NCBI RefSeq assembly: GCF_023520895.1
Contig: NZ_CP026029.1
Coordinates: 2,976,001-3,040,000, forward strand
Reading direction: 5' to 3'
Origin: Paenibacillus sp. PK3_47
GTDB taxonomy: Bacteria > Bacillota > Bacilli > Paenibacillales > Paenibacillaceae
DNA length: 64,000 nucleotides
Positions 48,508 to 57,546 of this stretch are shown in pieces. How positions within the stretch are numbered: position 1 is the stretch's first letter; every line of letters begins with the position of its first letter. Below the pieces are notes generated by a model that ran no database searches, had not been told where the DNA came from, and saw only the letters and a list, made by a program, of their open reading frames with translations. Position numbers and translations under genes: made by a program.

Positions 48508-49970
48508 GGTTCAGCATTAAGCTGAAATTCAGCCTTTTCCTTGCGGTGCTGCTGATTCTGGCGATCAGTGTGCTGAGTTACTTCGTGCTGCGCGGTGTTG
48601 AGCGCAATGAGCGGAACCAGACAGAGCATGTATTGGCCCAGTATGTCAAAACCGTTAATTTACGGGTGAAGCAGACGTATTATACAGGGGCCCGGCTGGA
48701 GCCGCAGATGTTCATGCAGACGCGCGGCAGGGTACTTGCCTCAGAGCTGGCCGGATTTACGGGTCTTGAAGTCACGCTGTACGATGCCGAAGGGCAGCAG
48801 GTAGGTACCTCGATCCAAGGCGAGACGGTGCAGCCTGTACAGGATGTCAGCGGTGCGCTGGGCTTTGCGCTCAGCAACCAGATTGCTTACTTGAATAAGG
48901 GCGACACACTCCTATACCTCGCTCCGCTGCAGGGACCGGATGCACAGATGGGCGTGGTGCAGCTGCAGTATTCGCTGAAGGATTCACGGAGCTTCCGGCA
49001 GACGCTGTTCAATTTGTTCCTGACTACAGGGGCGGCGGTGCTGGCCCTCAGTTTCATCATAGGTTATCTGTATTTTAACCGCGCCGCCGCTGCTATCGGG
49101 CGGCTGAAAAAGGCGGCGGAATCCATCCGGCGCGCCGATTATATCTCTGCTCCGCCGCTGACCCGCAGGGATGAACTCGGCGAGCTGGGGGAAGGCATTT
49201 ATTTTATGAGCAGAGAGATTGAGTCCAGCATTGCCGCCAAGGATGAGGAGCAGCGTAAGCTGCAGCTCGCTGTCACCAAGCTTCAGGCGCTGGAGCAGCA
49301 GCAGAAGCAGTATATCGGCAATATCAGCCATGAATTCAAAACACCGCTGACCTCGATTAAGGCTTATGTGGATCTGCTGGATATGTATGATGATGATCCC
49401 AAGCTGCTGCTTGATGCCAAGGCCAATATCGCCAAGGAGACCCAGCGGCTGTATGAAATGGTAGAGAAGGTGCTGCAGCTGACTGCGCTGGAGAAATATG
49501 ATTTTGAGTCCCAGGCGGAACGGCTTGAGGCGGCGGAAGTTCTGCGGGATATTTGCGGACGGATGAATGGCAAGGCTGAGCGTTATGGGCTTCAGATTAC
49601 GCTGGATACCGAGCCGGCGCATATTTGGATGGACAGGGAGAGCTTTATGCATATCTTTATCAATCTGCTCGACAATGCGATCAAATATAATGTTCCTGGC
49701 GGGAGTATTCATGTATCCTGCAGGACAAAGGAAGAGCGGGTGTGGATTACGGTTGAAGATTCAGGGATAGGCATTCCGGAAGAAGCGCGGGACAAGATCT
49801 TTGAGCCTTTCTATACCGTCAACCGCGACCGTTCCAGACAATCGGGCGGAACCGGGCTTGGACTGTCACTGGTACGCAATCTGGTAGAGAAACAGAACGG
49901 GACCATTACGCTGCTGGAAAAAGGCGGGGAAGGTTCAGCGTTTCGGCTTTCTTTTCCGGCAGTACCGTAA
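48504..49970 (+). CDS. Sensor histidine kinase
   Basis: A 488-residue membrane kinase: TM1 at about 9-29, an extracellular sensor of about 135 residues, TM2 at about 170-190, HAMP, a coiled segment, HisKA with phospho-acceptor His276 (NISHEFKTPLTSIKAY) and an ATPase domain with N box (LLDNAIKYNV), GIGIPEEARDKIFEPFY and GGTGLGLSLV. Translationally coupled to the response regulator upstream. The stimulus is unknown; the neighbouring surface phosphoesterase and TolB-like lipoprotein genes are possible targets. Confidence 0.95.
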   Translation: MRFSIKLKFSLFLAVLLILAISVLSYFVLRGVERNERNQTEHVLAQYVKTVNLRVKQTYYTGARLEPQMFMQTRGRVLASELAGFTGLEVTLYDAEGQQVGTSIQGETVQPVQDVSGALGFALSNQIAYLNKGDTLLYLAPLQGPDAQMGVVQLQYSLKDSRSFRQTLFNLFLTTGAAVLALSFIIGYLYFNRAAAAIGRLKKAAESIRRADYISAPPLTRRDELGELGEGIYFMSREIESSIAAKDEEQRKLQLAVTKLQALEQQQKQYIGNISHEFKTPLTSIKAYVDLLDMYDDDPKLLLDAKANIAKETQRLYEMVEKVLQLTALEKYDFESQAERLEAAEVLRDICGRMNGKAERYGLQITLDTEPAHIWMDRESFMHIFINLLDNAIKYNVPGGSIHVSCRTKEERVWITVEDSGIGIPEEARDKIFEPFYTVNRDRSRQSGGTGLGLSLVRNLVEKQNGTITLLEKGGEGSAFRLSFPAVP

Positions 49971-50087
49971 CAGGTCTCTTGATCAAATATGCAGGCATAA
50001 GTTTACAAGCTGGAAACAGTTAGCGATCCTTTGGAAATACTCTTCGGGTAGACTTGGAGCAAGTTACAACCAGTAGGGGGAACAGCT

Positions 50088-51212
50088 ATGGATTCTGAAA
50101 TTAAGTGCAGCTGGAGCAGGATAGGGCTGATCACCTTAAGTGTGGCGGTACTGCTGACTGCGGCGGCCTGCAGTACCGGAGAAGCGGAGACCCGCCGGAT
50201 CGTGGAGCAGTCGGGCACCAAAATTACCGTAATGGATAATACCAGCGAATCAGTCTATACCAAACTGCAGCTGGAAGGTATCGATAAGATTGAACATGTG
50301 CGCGGCCTGGACTGGGCTGATGAAGACAGCATTGTAGTAGATAAGGAGAACCGTGCGCTTAAGCCTGAGACCGTGGAAGGGCAGGAGCGTTACCCGCATA
50401 ATCTCTACCTCCGCGATCTTCCGACAGGCGGCGAGACGCCGCTCGCGGAAGGCAGCAAAAATTATGGCGCCGCCCAGCTGTCGCCTGACAGAACGCATCT
50501 TCTGTACATGGAGATGGAGGATTTCGCCGGTTTTGGCTTTATCATGGACCTGGAGACAGGCAGGTCGGTCAAGGTGAATGACATGCCCTTTCGCAGCGAG
50601 GAAGGCAAGTGGGCCGATAACGGGCATTTTATTTTTCCCGATATGGAGGGGGCGATCCGCAAAGCTGATGTTAACGGTACCCAGGAGACGGTTGTGAAAC
50701 CGGAAGGTACGTATGTTCATGAAGTCGTGCAGTCAGGGAACACAGTCTACTATGTTATGGGCGAAGATATGGGGCTGTATGCGTACAACACGGAGACACA
50801 GGAATCCAGAGAAATTCTCCAAAATGTGGCCTGGGTGATTCCGTCGCCGGACGGCAGCAGACTGGCGATTGTCAAACGGACCGAGCCGGGGGAGATGGTG
50901 CTGATGCTTACCGATACGGAAGGCAATGAACAGCAGTCCCGGCTGGCTGCCGGGCAGCAGATTTACGGCACAAGCTGGTCGCCGGACGGCAGCAAGCTGG
51001 CGTATTCACTGACCGCCGCCGATGCCGGCTCGGACCAGGACGGTGTATTCATTACCGAAGTGGAGACAGGCGAACAAACGCAGATCCTTAGTGATATTGA
51101 GGCGTCCAACCCGCTGCGCTGGAGCCCTTCCGGCAAAAAGCTGCTCGCCGCATCGGCAGTGCTTAAAGATGATGCCTATCAGGCTATTACCTATGTAATC
51201 AGATTATCGTAA
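50088..51212 (+). CDS. TolB-like beta-propeller lipoprotein
   Basis: A 374-residue secreted lipoprotein. The signal peptide ends in the lipobox LTAAAC with lipid-attachment Cys28. The mature part contains repeated PD40-type blades: AAQLSPDRTHLLYMEM, WVIPSPDGSRLAIVKR, GTSWSPDGSKLAYSLT and LRWSPSGKKLLAAS. Such propellers usually bind proteins or peptides at the cell surface. It follows the two-component genes by 117 bp in the same direction and may be co-transcribed and act as an accessory sensor (inference). RBS AGGGGGAAC. Confidence 0.85.
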   Translation: MDSEIKCSWSRIGLITLSVAVLLTAAACSTGEAETRRIVEQSGTKITVMDNTSESVYTKLQLEGIDKIEHVRGLDWADEDSIVVDKENRALKPETVEGQERYPHNLYLRDLPTGGETPLAEGSKNYGAAQLSPDRTHLLYMEMEDFAGFGFIMDLETGRSVKVNDMPFRSEEGKWADNGHFIFPDMEGAIRKADVNGTQETVVKPEGTYVHEVVQSGNTVYYVMGEDMGLYAYNTETQESREILQNVAWVIPSPDGSRLAIVKRTEPGEMVLMLTDTEGNEQQSRLAAGQQIYGTSWSPDGSKLAYSLTAADAGSDQDGVFITEVETGEQTQILSDIEASNPLRWSPSGKKLLAASAVLKDDAYQAITYVIRLS

Positions 51213-51230
51213 GAGGGTAGACAATGAAGA

Positions 51231-51278
51231 GGGCAGTTCTCTACAGCTGTAAAAAAAGCTGCGGGAAACTGTCCTTTT
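51231..51278 (+). terminator. Terminator after the TolB-like gene
   Basis: GGGCAGTT ... AACTGTCC with inner CAGC/GCTG stem, followed by TTTT. Confidence 0.65.
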
Positions 51279-51422
51279 ACTTTTTGGATTTTCCAGGGAA
51301 GGGTAGAATGCAGCGGGGATGCTGCTGATTTAATGAGGATTACGAAGGCGCCGCTACCGGGCGGCAAGAAGATTTATTGCGTTTCTTTTCCTGCATGTCT
51401 GTTGATTTGTCATAAAAAGGTG

Positions 51423-51655
51423 CTTTAACTGGCTGAATTAAGTGCTCCAGAGCTTAAGTGGATTTCCTCCGCCTAATCCGGTTCCTTTTCATCATTTATG
51501 AGCTTTAGTTGGAAATTCTCCTGCTATTCGGGAAGATAAAGGCTTTCAGAGCCTCATCGGGTACATTTAATTGGAGTTTTTCCCGCTAGTATTGTAATAA
51601 CGGAATTTACCAGAGGATTAGATGGAGAAATTCCACTTAGCTTGATCTGCTCACG
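51423..51655. repeat. Degenerate ~50-bp repeat cluster (TTTAGTTGGA type)
   Basis: Related units CTTAAGTGGATTTCCTCC (51453), CTTTAGTTGGAAATTCTCC (51503), TTTAATTGGAGTTTTTCCC (51566) and TTAGATGGAGAAATTCC (51618) occur at spacings of 50, 62 and about 51 bp, most followed by GCTA or GCCTAAT. Cores are imperfect palindromes of GGA...TCC form. No gene is seen between the terminator at 51278 and the promoter at 51783. Confidence 0.6.
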
Positions 51656-51782
51656 CTCCCCAAGACCATTATCCATAGTTACAGCTAATCAACAGGGCGG
51701 AAAAAAACGCTCACCATCTATTTTCTTTCATCGGCCTTCCTGTAAATCAATCCTGGTACAATACAAAATTATAAATTCACAC

Positions 51783-51812
51783 TTGACAGGTGGGATTAAA
51801 GGGGTATATGAT
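51783..51812 (+). promoter_or_regulatory. Sigma-A-type promoter of a short transcript
   Basis: TTGACA at 51783-51788 and TATGAT at 51807-51812 with an 18-bp spacer. The start would be near 51819, only about 110 nt before a strong terminator. Confidence 0.6.
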
Positions 51813-51818
51813 TACAGC

Positions 51819-51929
51819 AATAGTTCACCGCTAATTAAATGAACAGTGAAATAATAATTTGAGCCGATTGGACCGCCAAAGGCTCCCGCATCACTACCCT
51901 ATGGAGGGAGTGTGCCGGGAGCCTTTTTT
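51819..51929 (+). ncRNA. Candidate small RNA or attenuated leader upstream of the marR gene
   Basis: A promoter, no convincing reading frame, and a long GC-rich hairpin (AAAGGCTCCCG/CGGGAGCCTTT with an inner CACT-CCC/GGG-AGTG stem) ending in T6. A preceding GAGCC (51861) can pair with GGCTC of the terminator stem and would compete with it. The result is either a free RNA of about 110 nt or a conditional leader for the MarR gene 107 bp downstream. No known riboswitch class was recognised. Confidence 0.45.
51878..51929 (+). terminator. Strong long-stem terminator
   Basis: AAAGGCTCCCG ... CGGGAGCCTTTTTT, with the stem extended internally by CACT/AGTG and CCC/GGG. Confidence 0.85.
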
Positions 51930-52036
51930 GATGTATCTGAAATTTAGGGCCTGCGCAAAGTACCTGAATACGCATCAAGGCAGTGCTTCACTTTTGGGGG
52001 AGTATTGGTTGGCAGGTGGGCAGAAGGTGGGAAAGG

Positions 52037-52582
52037 ATGACGGATAAGCAATGGGAGCAGCTGGAGGAAGCCGACTATCTGTTCCGCAGAATGGTGCGGA
52101 GATTCGTCAAGGAGCGCGACCGCGTAAGTGTGGAGGGGATAACCCTGCCCGGAATGCTGATTCTTCAAAAGATTATCCGTGACGGGGAGCAGCGGCTTGG
52201 CGATCTGGCCGAGCAGCTCGACTTCACGTCCGGTGCGATCACGGCGCTGAGCGATAAGCTGGAGGCTGGAGGATTCACGGTCCGCAGGCGCAAAGAGGAT
52301 GACCGCAGGACGGTGCTGCTCGACATTACTGCCGAAGGCCGGGAAATGGTCCGGCGTAACGGCAATATCGGGGACCGATGTATTACGCTTCTGTTCGAGG
52401 GATTTACGGAGGAGGAGCTTGCAGAGCAGAGCCGCTTTTATGAGCGGATTACCCGGAATCTGGAGGGATTCTCCGATACTCTGCTTAAGCTGGCGCAGCA
52501 CAATGCCGAAGCTCCGGCCCCTCCGGGTCTTGAACAGAAGCCGCGGAGATCCGCGTCAGAGAACAAATACCTTAACTACTGA
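52037..52582 (+). CDS. MarR-family transcriptional regulator
   Basis: A 181-residue winged-helix regulator: QRLGDLAEQLDFTSGAITAL is the recognition region and FTVRRRKEDDRRTVLLDITA the wing with the conserved D-R-R. MarR proteins usually repress neighbouring genes and respond to aromatic ligands, which would suit the downstream arylsulfotransferase operon (inference). The ATG at 52037 has RBS GAAGGTGG; the frame extends 54 bp upstream without an RBS. Confidence 0.9.
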   Translation: MTDKQWEQLEEADYLFRRMVRRFVKERDRVSVEGITLPGMLILQKIIRDGEQRLGDLAEQLDFTSGAITALSDKLEAGGFTVRRRKEDDRRTVLLDITAEGREMVRRNGNIGDRCITLLFEGFTEEELAEQSRFYERITRNLEGFSDTLLKLAQHNAEAPAPPGLEQKPRRSASENKYLNY

Positions 52583-52605
52583 TAACAACGAAGAAGATTT
52601 ATAAA

Positions 52606-52783
52606 GCGGGTTTTGTACGAAGTCGATTCAATGAAGTAATCCTAACAAAACTTAAGCAAATGCTTCCGAAGCGAGTTTTGTCGAAGCCAATTCAATGAAG
52701 TAATCCTAACAAAACTTAAGCAAATGCTTCCGAAGCGAGTTTTGTACGAAGTCGATTCAATGAAGTAATCCTAACAAAACTTT
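52606..52783 (+). repeat. Three tandem 65-bp leader repeats before the arylsulfotransferase gene
   Basis: Copies begin at 52606, 52671 and 52735 (65, 64 and 49+ bp). Each contains GTTTTGT near its start and ACAAAAC about 30 nt later, able to form a 7-bp stem, with AATGAAGTAATCCT in the loop and CAAATGCTTCCGAA between copies. The third copy runs directly into the RBS AAGGAGAG. No promoter is obvious within the copies. Confidence 0.85.
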
Positions 52784-52797
52784 AAGGAGAGATGATC

Positions 52798-54252
52798 ATG
52801 GGACATTCAACCATTTACCCGACTGGAGCAACTGTATTTAACCCGGCCAAGGCATGGAGCGGCTATACCGTCTATCAGGCAGGCGAAGAGGGAGTCGTGC
52901 TGATCGATATGAACGGCAAAGAGGTGCATCTGTGGAAGGGACTGCTGGGTTTCCCGGCCAAAATCCTCCCCGGAGGCTACGTGCTGGGCAGCACGGGCAG
53001 AAGAGATCCAAAGTTCGGCATCCAGGATAATGTCGATCTGGTGCAGGTGGATTGGGACGGCAATATTGTCTGGAAGTTTAACGGCTATGAGCACATTGAG
53101 GACCCCGGCTATGAACCGCTGTGGTATGCCCGCCAGCATCATGACTATCAGCGGGAAGGCAATCCGGTAGGCTACTATGCCCCTGGCCTTGAACCTAAAG
53201 TACACAGCGGCAAAACGCTGATCCTCGCCCACAAGAATCTGCATAATCATGAAATCTCCAATAAAGAGCTGCTGGATGACACGATTATCGAAGTGGACTG
53301 GGAAGGAAATATCACCTGGGAGTGGCAGGCCAGCGATCACTTTGCCGAGCTCGGGTTTGATGAAGCGGCCCGCAATGTATTGTTCCGCGATCCCAACACC
53401 CGTTCCTTCGGTCACTTGGGCGGCGGTGTAGGCGACTGGCTGCATATTAACTCGGCTTCCTATGTAGGACCGAATAAATTTTATGATAACGGAGACGAGC
53501 GTTTCCACCCGGACAACATTATCTGGGATGCCCGTGAAGCGAACATTATCGCCATCACCGACAGAGCGACGGGAGCCATTGTCTGGCGGCTTGGACCGGA
53601 CTACTCCCTGCCTGAGGTGAAGCATATCGGCTGGATTATCGGCCAGCATCATGCCCATATCATTCCGAAGGGCCTGCCGGGTGAAGGCAACCTGCTCGTA
53701 TTTGATAACGGCGGCTGGGGCGGTTACGGACTGCCGAACCCTGCATCCCCTTATGGCCAGAAAAATGCAGTACGCGACCACTCGCGGATTCTGGAGATCA
53801 ACCCGGTAACGTTCGAGATCGAGTGGCAGTACACTTCGGCGGAAGCCGGATTCTCTGTCCCTACCGACTCCTATAAATTTTACAGTCCGTACATCAGCTC
53901 GGCCCAGCGCCTTCCGAACGGCAATACGCTGATTACAGAAGGCTCAAACGGCAGACTGTTCGAGGTTACAGCAGAGCATGAAATCGTCTGGGAGTATATC
54001 TCTCCTTACACAGACCGCAGAAATACGAATATGGTCTACCGTTCCTACCGTGTGCCTTATACGTGGGTACCGCAGATCGAGAAGCCGCAGGAAACCGCAA
54101 TTGATCCGATAGATGTAACCACCTTCAGAGTACCGGGTGCCGCGCCGAAGGGCTCGGATTCTGTAGTAAGTGTAGCGACCACGCTGCCGTTTGTGGAGGG
54201 AGCCGCCTGTGTCGCTACGGCAGATGAGGGTGTCCTTCAGAACAAAGGTTAG
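52798..54252 (+). CDS. Arylsulfotransferase (ASST) family protein
   Basis: A 484-residue beta-propeller protein of the arylsulfate sulfotransferase family, which moves sulfate between phenolic esters through a histidine intermediate. Repeated blades of the type VDLVQVDWDGNIVWKFNGYE, EVDWEGNITWEWQ and FEIEWQYTS are visible, with histidine-rich active-site segments WYARQHHDYQREG, LAHKNLHNHEIS, GQHHAHIIPKG and RDHSRILEINP. Unlike well-studied periplasmic enzymes it has no signal peptide, so it should be cytoplasmic. The ATG at 52798 has RBS AAGGAGAG. It leads an operon with a sulfonate-type ABC importer, suggesting intracellular use of imported aryl sulfates as a sulfur source. Confidence 0.85.
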   Translation: MGHSTIYPTGATVFNPAKAWSGYTVYQAGEEGVVLIDMNGKEVHLWKGLLGFPAKILPGGYVLGSTGRRDPKFGIQDNVDLVQVDWDGNIVWKFNGYEHIEDPGYEPLWYARQHHDYQREGNPVGYYAPGLEPKVHSGKTLILAHKNLHNHEISNKELLDDTIIEVDWEGNITWEWQASDHFAELGFDEAARNVLFRDPNTRSFGHLGGGVGDWLHINSASYVGPNKFYDNGDERFHPDNIIWDAREANIIAITDRATGAIVWRLGPDYSLPEVKHIGWIIGQHHAHIIPKGLPGEGNLLVFDNGGWGGYGLPNPASPYGQKNAVRDHSRILEINPVTFEIEWQYTSAEAGFSVPTDSYKFYSPYISSAQRLPNGNTLITEGSNGRLFEVTAEHEIVWEYISPYTDRRNTNMVYRSYRVPYTWVPQIEKPQETAIDPIDVTTFRVPGAAPKGSDSVVSVATTLPFVEGAACVATADEGVLQNKG

Positions 54253-54282
54253 ACTATTACTCAAACAAAGAGGTGAATCGTT

Positions 54283-55317
54283 TTGAAAAAAACAGGAACA
54301 TGGTATAGTTCAGCCTTTCTGCTCTTATCCTTATCACTTGTTGTTATTCTGTCCGGCTGCAGCTCCAAGGGAGATGCGGCGGCTTCTGAAGGAGCTGCAG
54401 GCAGCCAGCCCGCAGCCTTAAAGATTAAAATCGCCGACACCAACACCAACCCGGTTTTCCGGGTTGCGGCGGATAAGGGATTTTTCAAAAACCATGGCAT
54501 TGACGCGGAAATCATCACTTTCGCATCTCCGGCAGAGGGCGTAAACGCCCTGTTTATCAAACAGGTGGATGTAGCGTACGGTGCAGATTTTCCGGTGCTG
54601 AATGCAGTGTCGAAGGGCGGATATTCCATTATTGCTTCCGCAGGCCAGGCTACAGATCAGGCCGCTGCAGCCTGGAAGCTTTACGTAAGGGATGAAATCA
54701 AGTCTGCGGCAGATCTGAAGGGCAAGAACCTCAGCTTTATCCGGGGAACCTTTATTCCGTATCTGTGGGATGAGTATCTGAAAGAGCAGGGGGTTGCACT
54801 AAGCGACGTAACTCTGACTGGTCAGGGCGGTTTTGATGAAGCCTTTATTGCGCTCAAGCAGGGTGACATTGATGCGGCCTGGGTGATCGGTTCGGCGCTC
54901 GTTGACAAGCTCGCTGCGCTGGAAGGCGTGCATGAGCTGAGCGATATGTCCAAAACCCCTGTGCGGCTCGGTATGGGAATTGTAAGCGGAGATGAATTTA
55001 TTAAAGGAAATCCGGAAGGGATCGGCGCATTCCTGGCAGCGGTGGATGAAGCCTCAACTTATGCCCAGGAGCATCCTGAGGAAGTGGCAGAGCTGATGTA
55101 CAGGGAAGTGAAGCAGCCGAAGGAGAATACGCTGAAGGATCTGCCTTTAAATCCATGGATCATCGGCTTCACCCCCGCAGCTTATGAAAGTCTGGCCGGC
55201 CAGAAGAAATACATGATCGAAGCGGGAATCATCGAGAAGGATTTTGATCTGGAGAGCACCATTCATCTGGAGCCGCTGAAGCAGGTGCTGCCGGATACAG
55301 TGACTTACGGTAATTAA
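54283..55317 (+). CDS. ABC transporter substrate-binding lipoprotein (SsuA/NMT1 type)
   Basis: A 344-residue lipoprotein with lipobox LSGC (Cys near 26) and a periplasmic-binding fold of the SsuA/TauA/ThiY group: IADTNTNPVFRVAADKGFFK, AYGADFPVLNAVSKGGYSII and IALKQGDIDAAWVIGSALVD. It should capture sulfonates, sulfate esters or related small molecules outside the cell. TTG start with RBS AGAGGTGA. It lies 30 bp after the arylsulfotransferase gene and precedes the ATPase and permease genes. Confidence 0.9.
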   Translation: MKKTGTWYSSAFLLLSLSLVVILSGCSSKGDAAASEGAAGSQPAALKIKIADTNTNPVFRVAADKGFFKNHGIDAEIITFASPAEGVNALFIKQVDVAYGADFPVLNAVSKGGYSIIASAGQATDQAAAAWKLYVRDEIKSAADLKGKNLSFIRGTFIPYLWDEYLKEQGVALSDVTLTGQGGFDEAFIALKQGDIDAAWVIGSALVDKLAALEGVHELSDMSKTPVRLGMGIVSGDEFIKGNPEGIGAFLAAVDEASTYAQEHPEEVAELMYREVKQPKENTLKDLPLNPWIIGFTPAAYESLAGQKKYMIEAGIIEKDFDLESTIHLEPLKQVLPDTVTYGN

Positions 55318-55347
55318 TATCAACCAACTTTTTCAGGAGGTGTCCAC

Positions 55348-56124
55348 ATGGCTTTAACTGCCAGGCAGAATGCCATCCATATCGAGCAGCTGCGCAAAAG
55401 CTACAGCGAACCTGCAGCCGGAGACGTCCATTACATTATCAAAGATGTCAATCTTGTGATTAAAGGCGGGGAGTTTTTCGTACTGCTCGGCCCGAGCGGC
55501 TGCGGAAAATCGACACTGCTGAATATGATTGCCGGGTTCGTCTCCAAATCTGGAGGCAACCTGCGGGTGGATAATGTGGAAGTGAACAAACCCGGACGGG
55601 ACCGTGCCGTTGTATTCCAGCAGGCGGACTCTTCCCTGTTCCCGTGGCTGACCGTGCGTGAGAACGTGGAGTTCGGACTGCGGATGAAAAAGACGCCCAA
55701 AGGCGAGCGGCGCAGCATTTCGGACCGGTATATCGGTCTGGTCGGCTTAAAAGGCCATGAGGAGAAATACCCCAAGGAGCTGTCAGGCGGCATGAAGCAG
55801 CGTGTGCAGCTGGCGCGGGTGCTGGCGAACGATCCGGCCATTCTGCTGATGGATGAACCGTTCGGTGCGCTGGATGCAATGACCCGGCGGACGATGCAGA
55901 AGGAGCTCGTGAACATTTGGCGCGAGACGCACAAGACCGTAATTTTTGTGACCCATGATATCCAGGAGGCACTGCTGCTTGGTGAACGGATCGGCATTAT
56001 GTCTGTCGGCCCATCCTCGAACATTACCGATATTTACGACAACACGCTGCCTTTTCCGCGGGATGTCGCCTCACCGGAGTTCTACTCGCTGTACAACCAA
56101 ATTCAGGGCCATTTCGAAGAATAG
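55348..56124 (+). CDS. ABC transporter ATP-binding protein (SsuB/TauB type)
   Basis: A 258-residue ATPase: Walker A LLGPSGCGKSTLLNM, signature LSGGMKQRVQLARVLA, Walker B ILLMDEPFGALDAMTR and switch His in FVTHDIQEA. It belongs to the nitrate/sulfonate/taurine importer subfamily. RBS AGGAGGTG. Same operon as the binding protein and permease. Confidence 0.95.
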   Translation: MALTARQNAIHIEQLRKSYSEPAAGDVHYIIKDVNLVIKGGEFFVLLGPSGCGKSTLLNMIAGFVSKSGGNLRVDNVEVNKPGRDRAVVFQQADSSLFPWLTVRENVEFGLRMKKTPKGERRSISDRYIGLVGLKGHEEKYPKELSGGMKQRVQLARVLANDPAILLMDEPFGALDAMTRRTMQKELVNIWRETHKTVIFVTHDIQEALLLGERIGIMSVGPSSNITDIYDNTLPFPRDVASPEFYSLYNQIQGHFEE

Positions 56125-56139
56125 GATAGGGTGTGAAGC

Positions 56140-56919
56140 ATGATGAAGTGGATTGAGAAAAAATGGGTTTCCGTCACGCTGCTGTGGCTGGCCGCACTCT
56201 GCATCTGGCAGCTTGGCGCGCTGATCTACGGACCTGACGTCATTCCCGGACCCTGGGCTACGCTCCAGGGCGGACGGGAGCTGATTGCGGACGGGACGCT
56301 CATGCAGTATATCGGAATCAGCTTTTACCGTGTGCTGGTCGGGTGGGTGCTGGGCAGTCTGCTGGCCATTCCTGTAGGTCTGATTATCGGAAAGGTCCAT
56401 GTGATCCGTATTTTCGCGGAGCCGTTCCTGAATTTTATCCGGTTCATTCCGCCGATCGCCTTCATCACGCTGTTCCTGGTCTGGTTCGGCATCGGGGAGC
56501 AGTCCAAAATCGCGCTGATCATGTACGCAACCTTCTTCATTGTCGTGCTGAATACGCTGACTGGCGTTATGTCTGTCGAGGAGGATAAAATCCGTTCCGC
56601 CCGCAGTATGGGGGCAAGCGAGTGGCAGATTCTGCTGCACGTCATTGTTCCGGCTACGACCCCGTATATTTTTACCGGTGTGCGTCTGGCTATGGGGACT
56701 TCCTATATGGCGATTATCGGGGCGGAAATGATTGCTTCCAACGAAGGTGTAGGCTATCTCATCTGGAATTCGCGGCTGTTTTTCCGGACGGACTGGATTT
56801 TTGTCGGGCTGTTCTGCCTGGGTTTTATGGGCTTTTTTACAGACCGGCTGTTCAATTGGTTCGGCCGCAAGGTGCTGTACCGTTACGGTGTGGTTAGTGC
56901 GGCGGCGCGGAAGCGGTAG
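56140..56919 (+). CDS. ABC transporter permease (SsuC type)
   Basis: A 259-residue membrane protein with about six transmembrane segments and the EAA-loop SMGASEWQILLHVIVPATTP contacting the ATPase. It starts 15 bp after the ATPase gene. Together with the two preceding genes it forms a complete importer of the sulfonate/nitrate/taurine family. Confidence 0.95.
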   Translation: MMKWIEKKWVSVTLLWLAALCIWQLGALIYGPDVIPGPWATLQGGRELIADGTLMQYIGISFYRVLVGWVLGSLLAIPVGLIIGKVHVIRIFAEPFLNFIRFIPPIAFITLFLVWFGIGEQSKIALIMYATFFIVVLNTLTGVMSVEEDKIRSARSMGASEWQILLHVIVPATTPYIFTGVRLAMGTSYMAIIGAEMIASNEGVGYLIWNSRLFFRTDWIFVGLFCLGFMGFFTDRLFNWFGRKVLYRYGVVSAAARKR

Positions 56920-57008
56920 TCTCTATAAAGAGCGGCATATTGATAAAGCAGCGGCCTGGAACAGCGGGCGGCTGCCCTGCTGCGTTGCAGCCGGGGCATA
57001 GCTGCAGC

Positions 57009-57386
57009 TTATGTGCGGTCTGCTGTCTTTTGGCCAAACACAGAGATTGCCGACTGAATCACAAAAGAAGCATACAGGCTGAAGATATACAAAGCTTCCA
57101 GTTTATAGGCAGGCAGCGCGGTGAGCAGCAGTCCGGCACTGTTAAACAGTGCAAGCCGTAAAGCAGTAGAGCGGCACAATTTCGCCAGAGCAAAATTCAG
57201 GACACTCACGACGAGGTTATAGAAGTAGACAAGGAGAAAGATAAGCAGAAAATCAAATCCCCAGGAAACCACAAATGAGCCCCAGTGAATGAATGAAGCG
57301 GCTATACCTGCAAAGATGAGGCTGACGACCAGTGAGATAACCGTTGTATTTAAAAAAAGCTCCCGATATGCCCTGTTCATGTTCAT
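57009..57386 (-). CDS. Small integral membrane protein, unknown function
   Basis: A 125-residue protein with four predicted membrane spans (VISLVVSLIFAGIAASFI, FDFLLIFLLVYFYNLVVSV, LALFNSAGLLLTALPAY, ALYIFSLYASFVIQSAI). No family recognised. The ATG at 57386 has RBS GGAGGGAT; an upstream in-frame start at 57401 would overlap it. Stands alone on the minus strand. Confidence 0.7.
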   Translation of the reverse strand: MNMNRAYRELFLNTTVISLVVSLIFAGIAASFIHWGSFVVSWGFDFLLIFLLVYFYNLVVSVLNFALAKLCRSTALRLALFNSAGLLLTALPAYKLEALYIFSLYASFVIQSAISVFGQKTADRT

Positions 57387-57546
57387 TATTGATCCCTCCA
57401 TACTGCTGGAAACCTTTAATTCTGTACATAGTGACGCTTGAGAACCATTTAAGTTTCTAAGGATGGTGCAATTTCCCGGACGGGCTGCTGTTCATGGTAT
57501 AATGGGAAGGATTCAGGCGGTACTATTGAAAGGGGCATTGCTCTAT

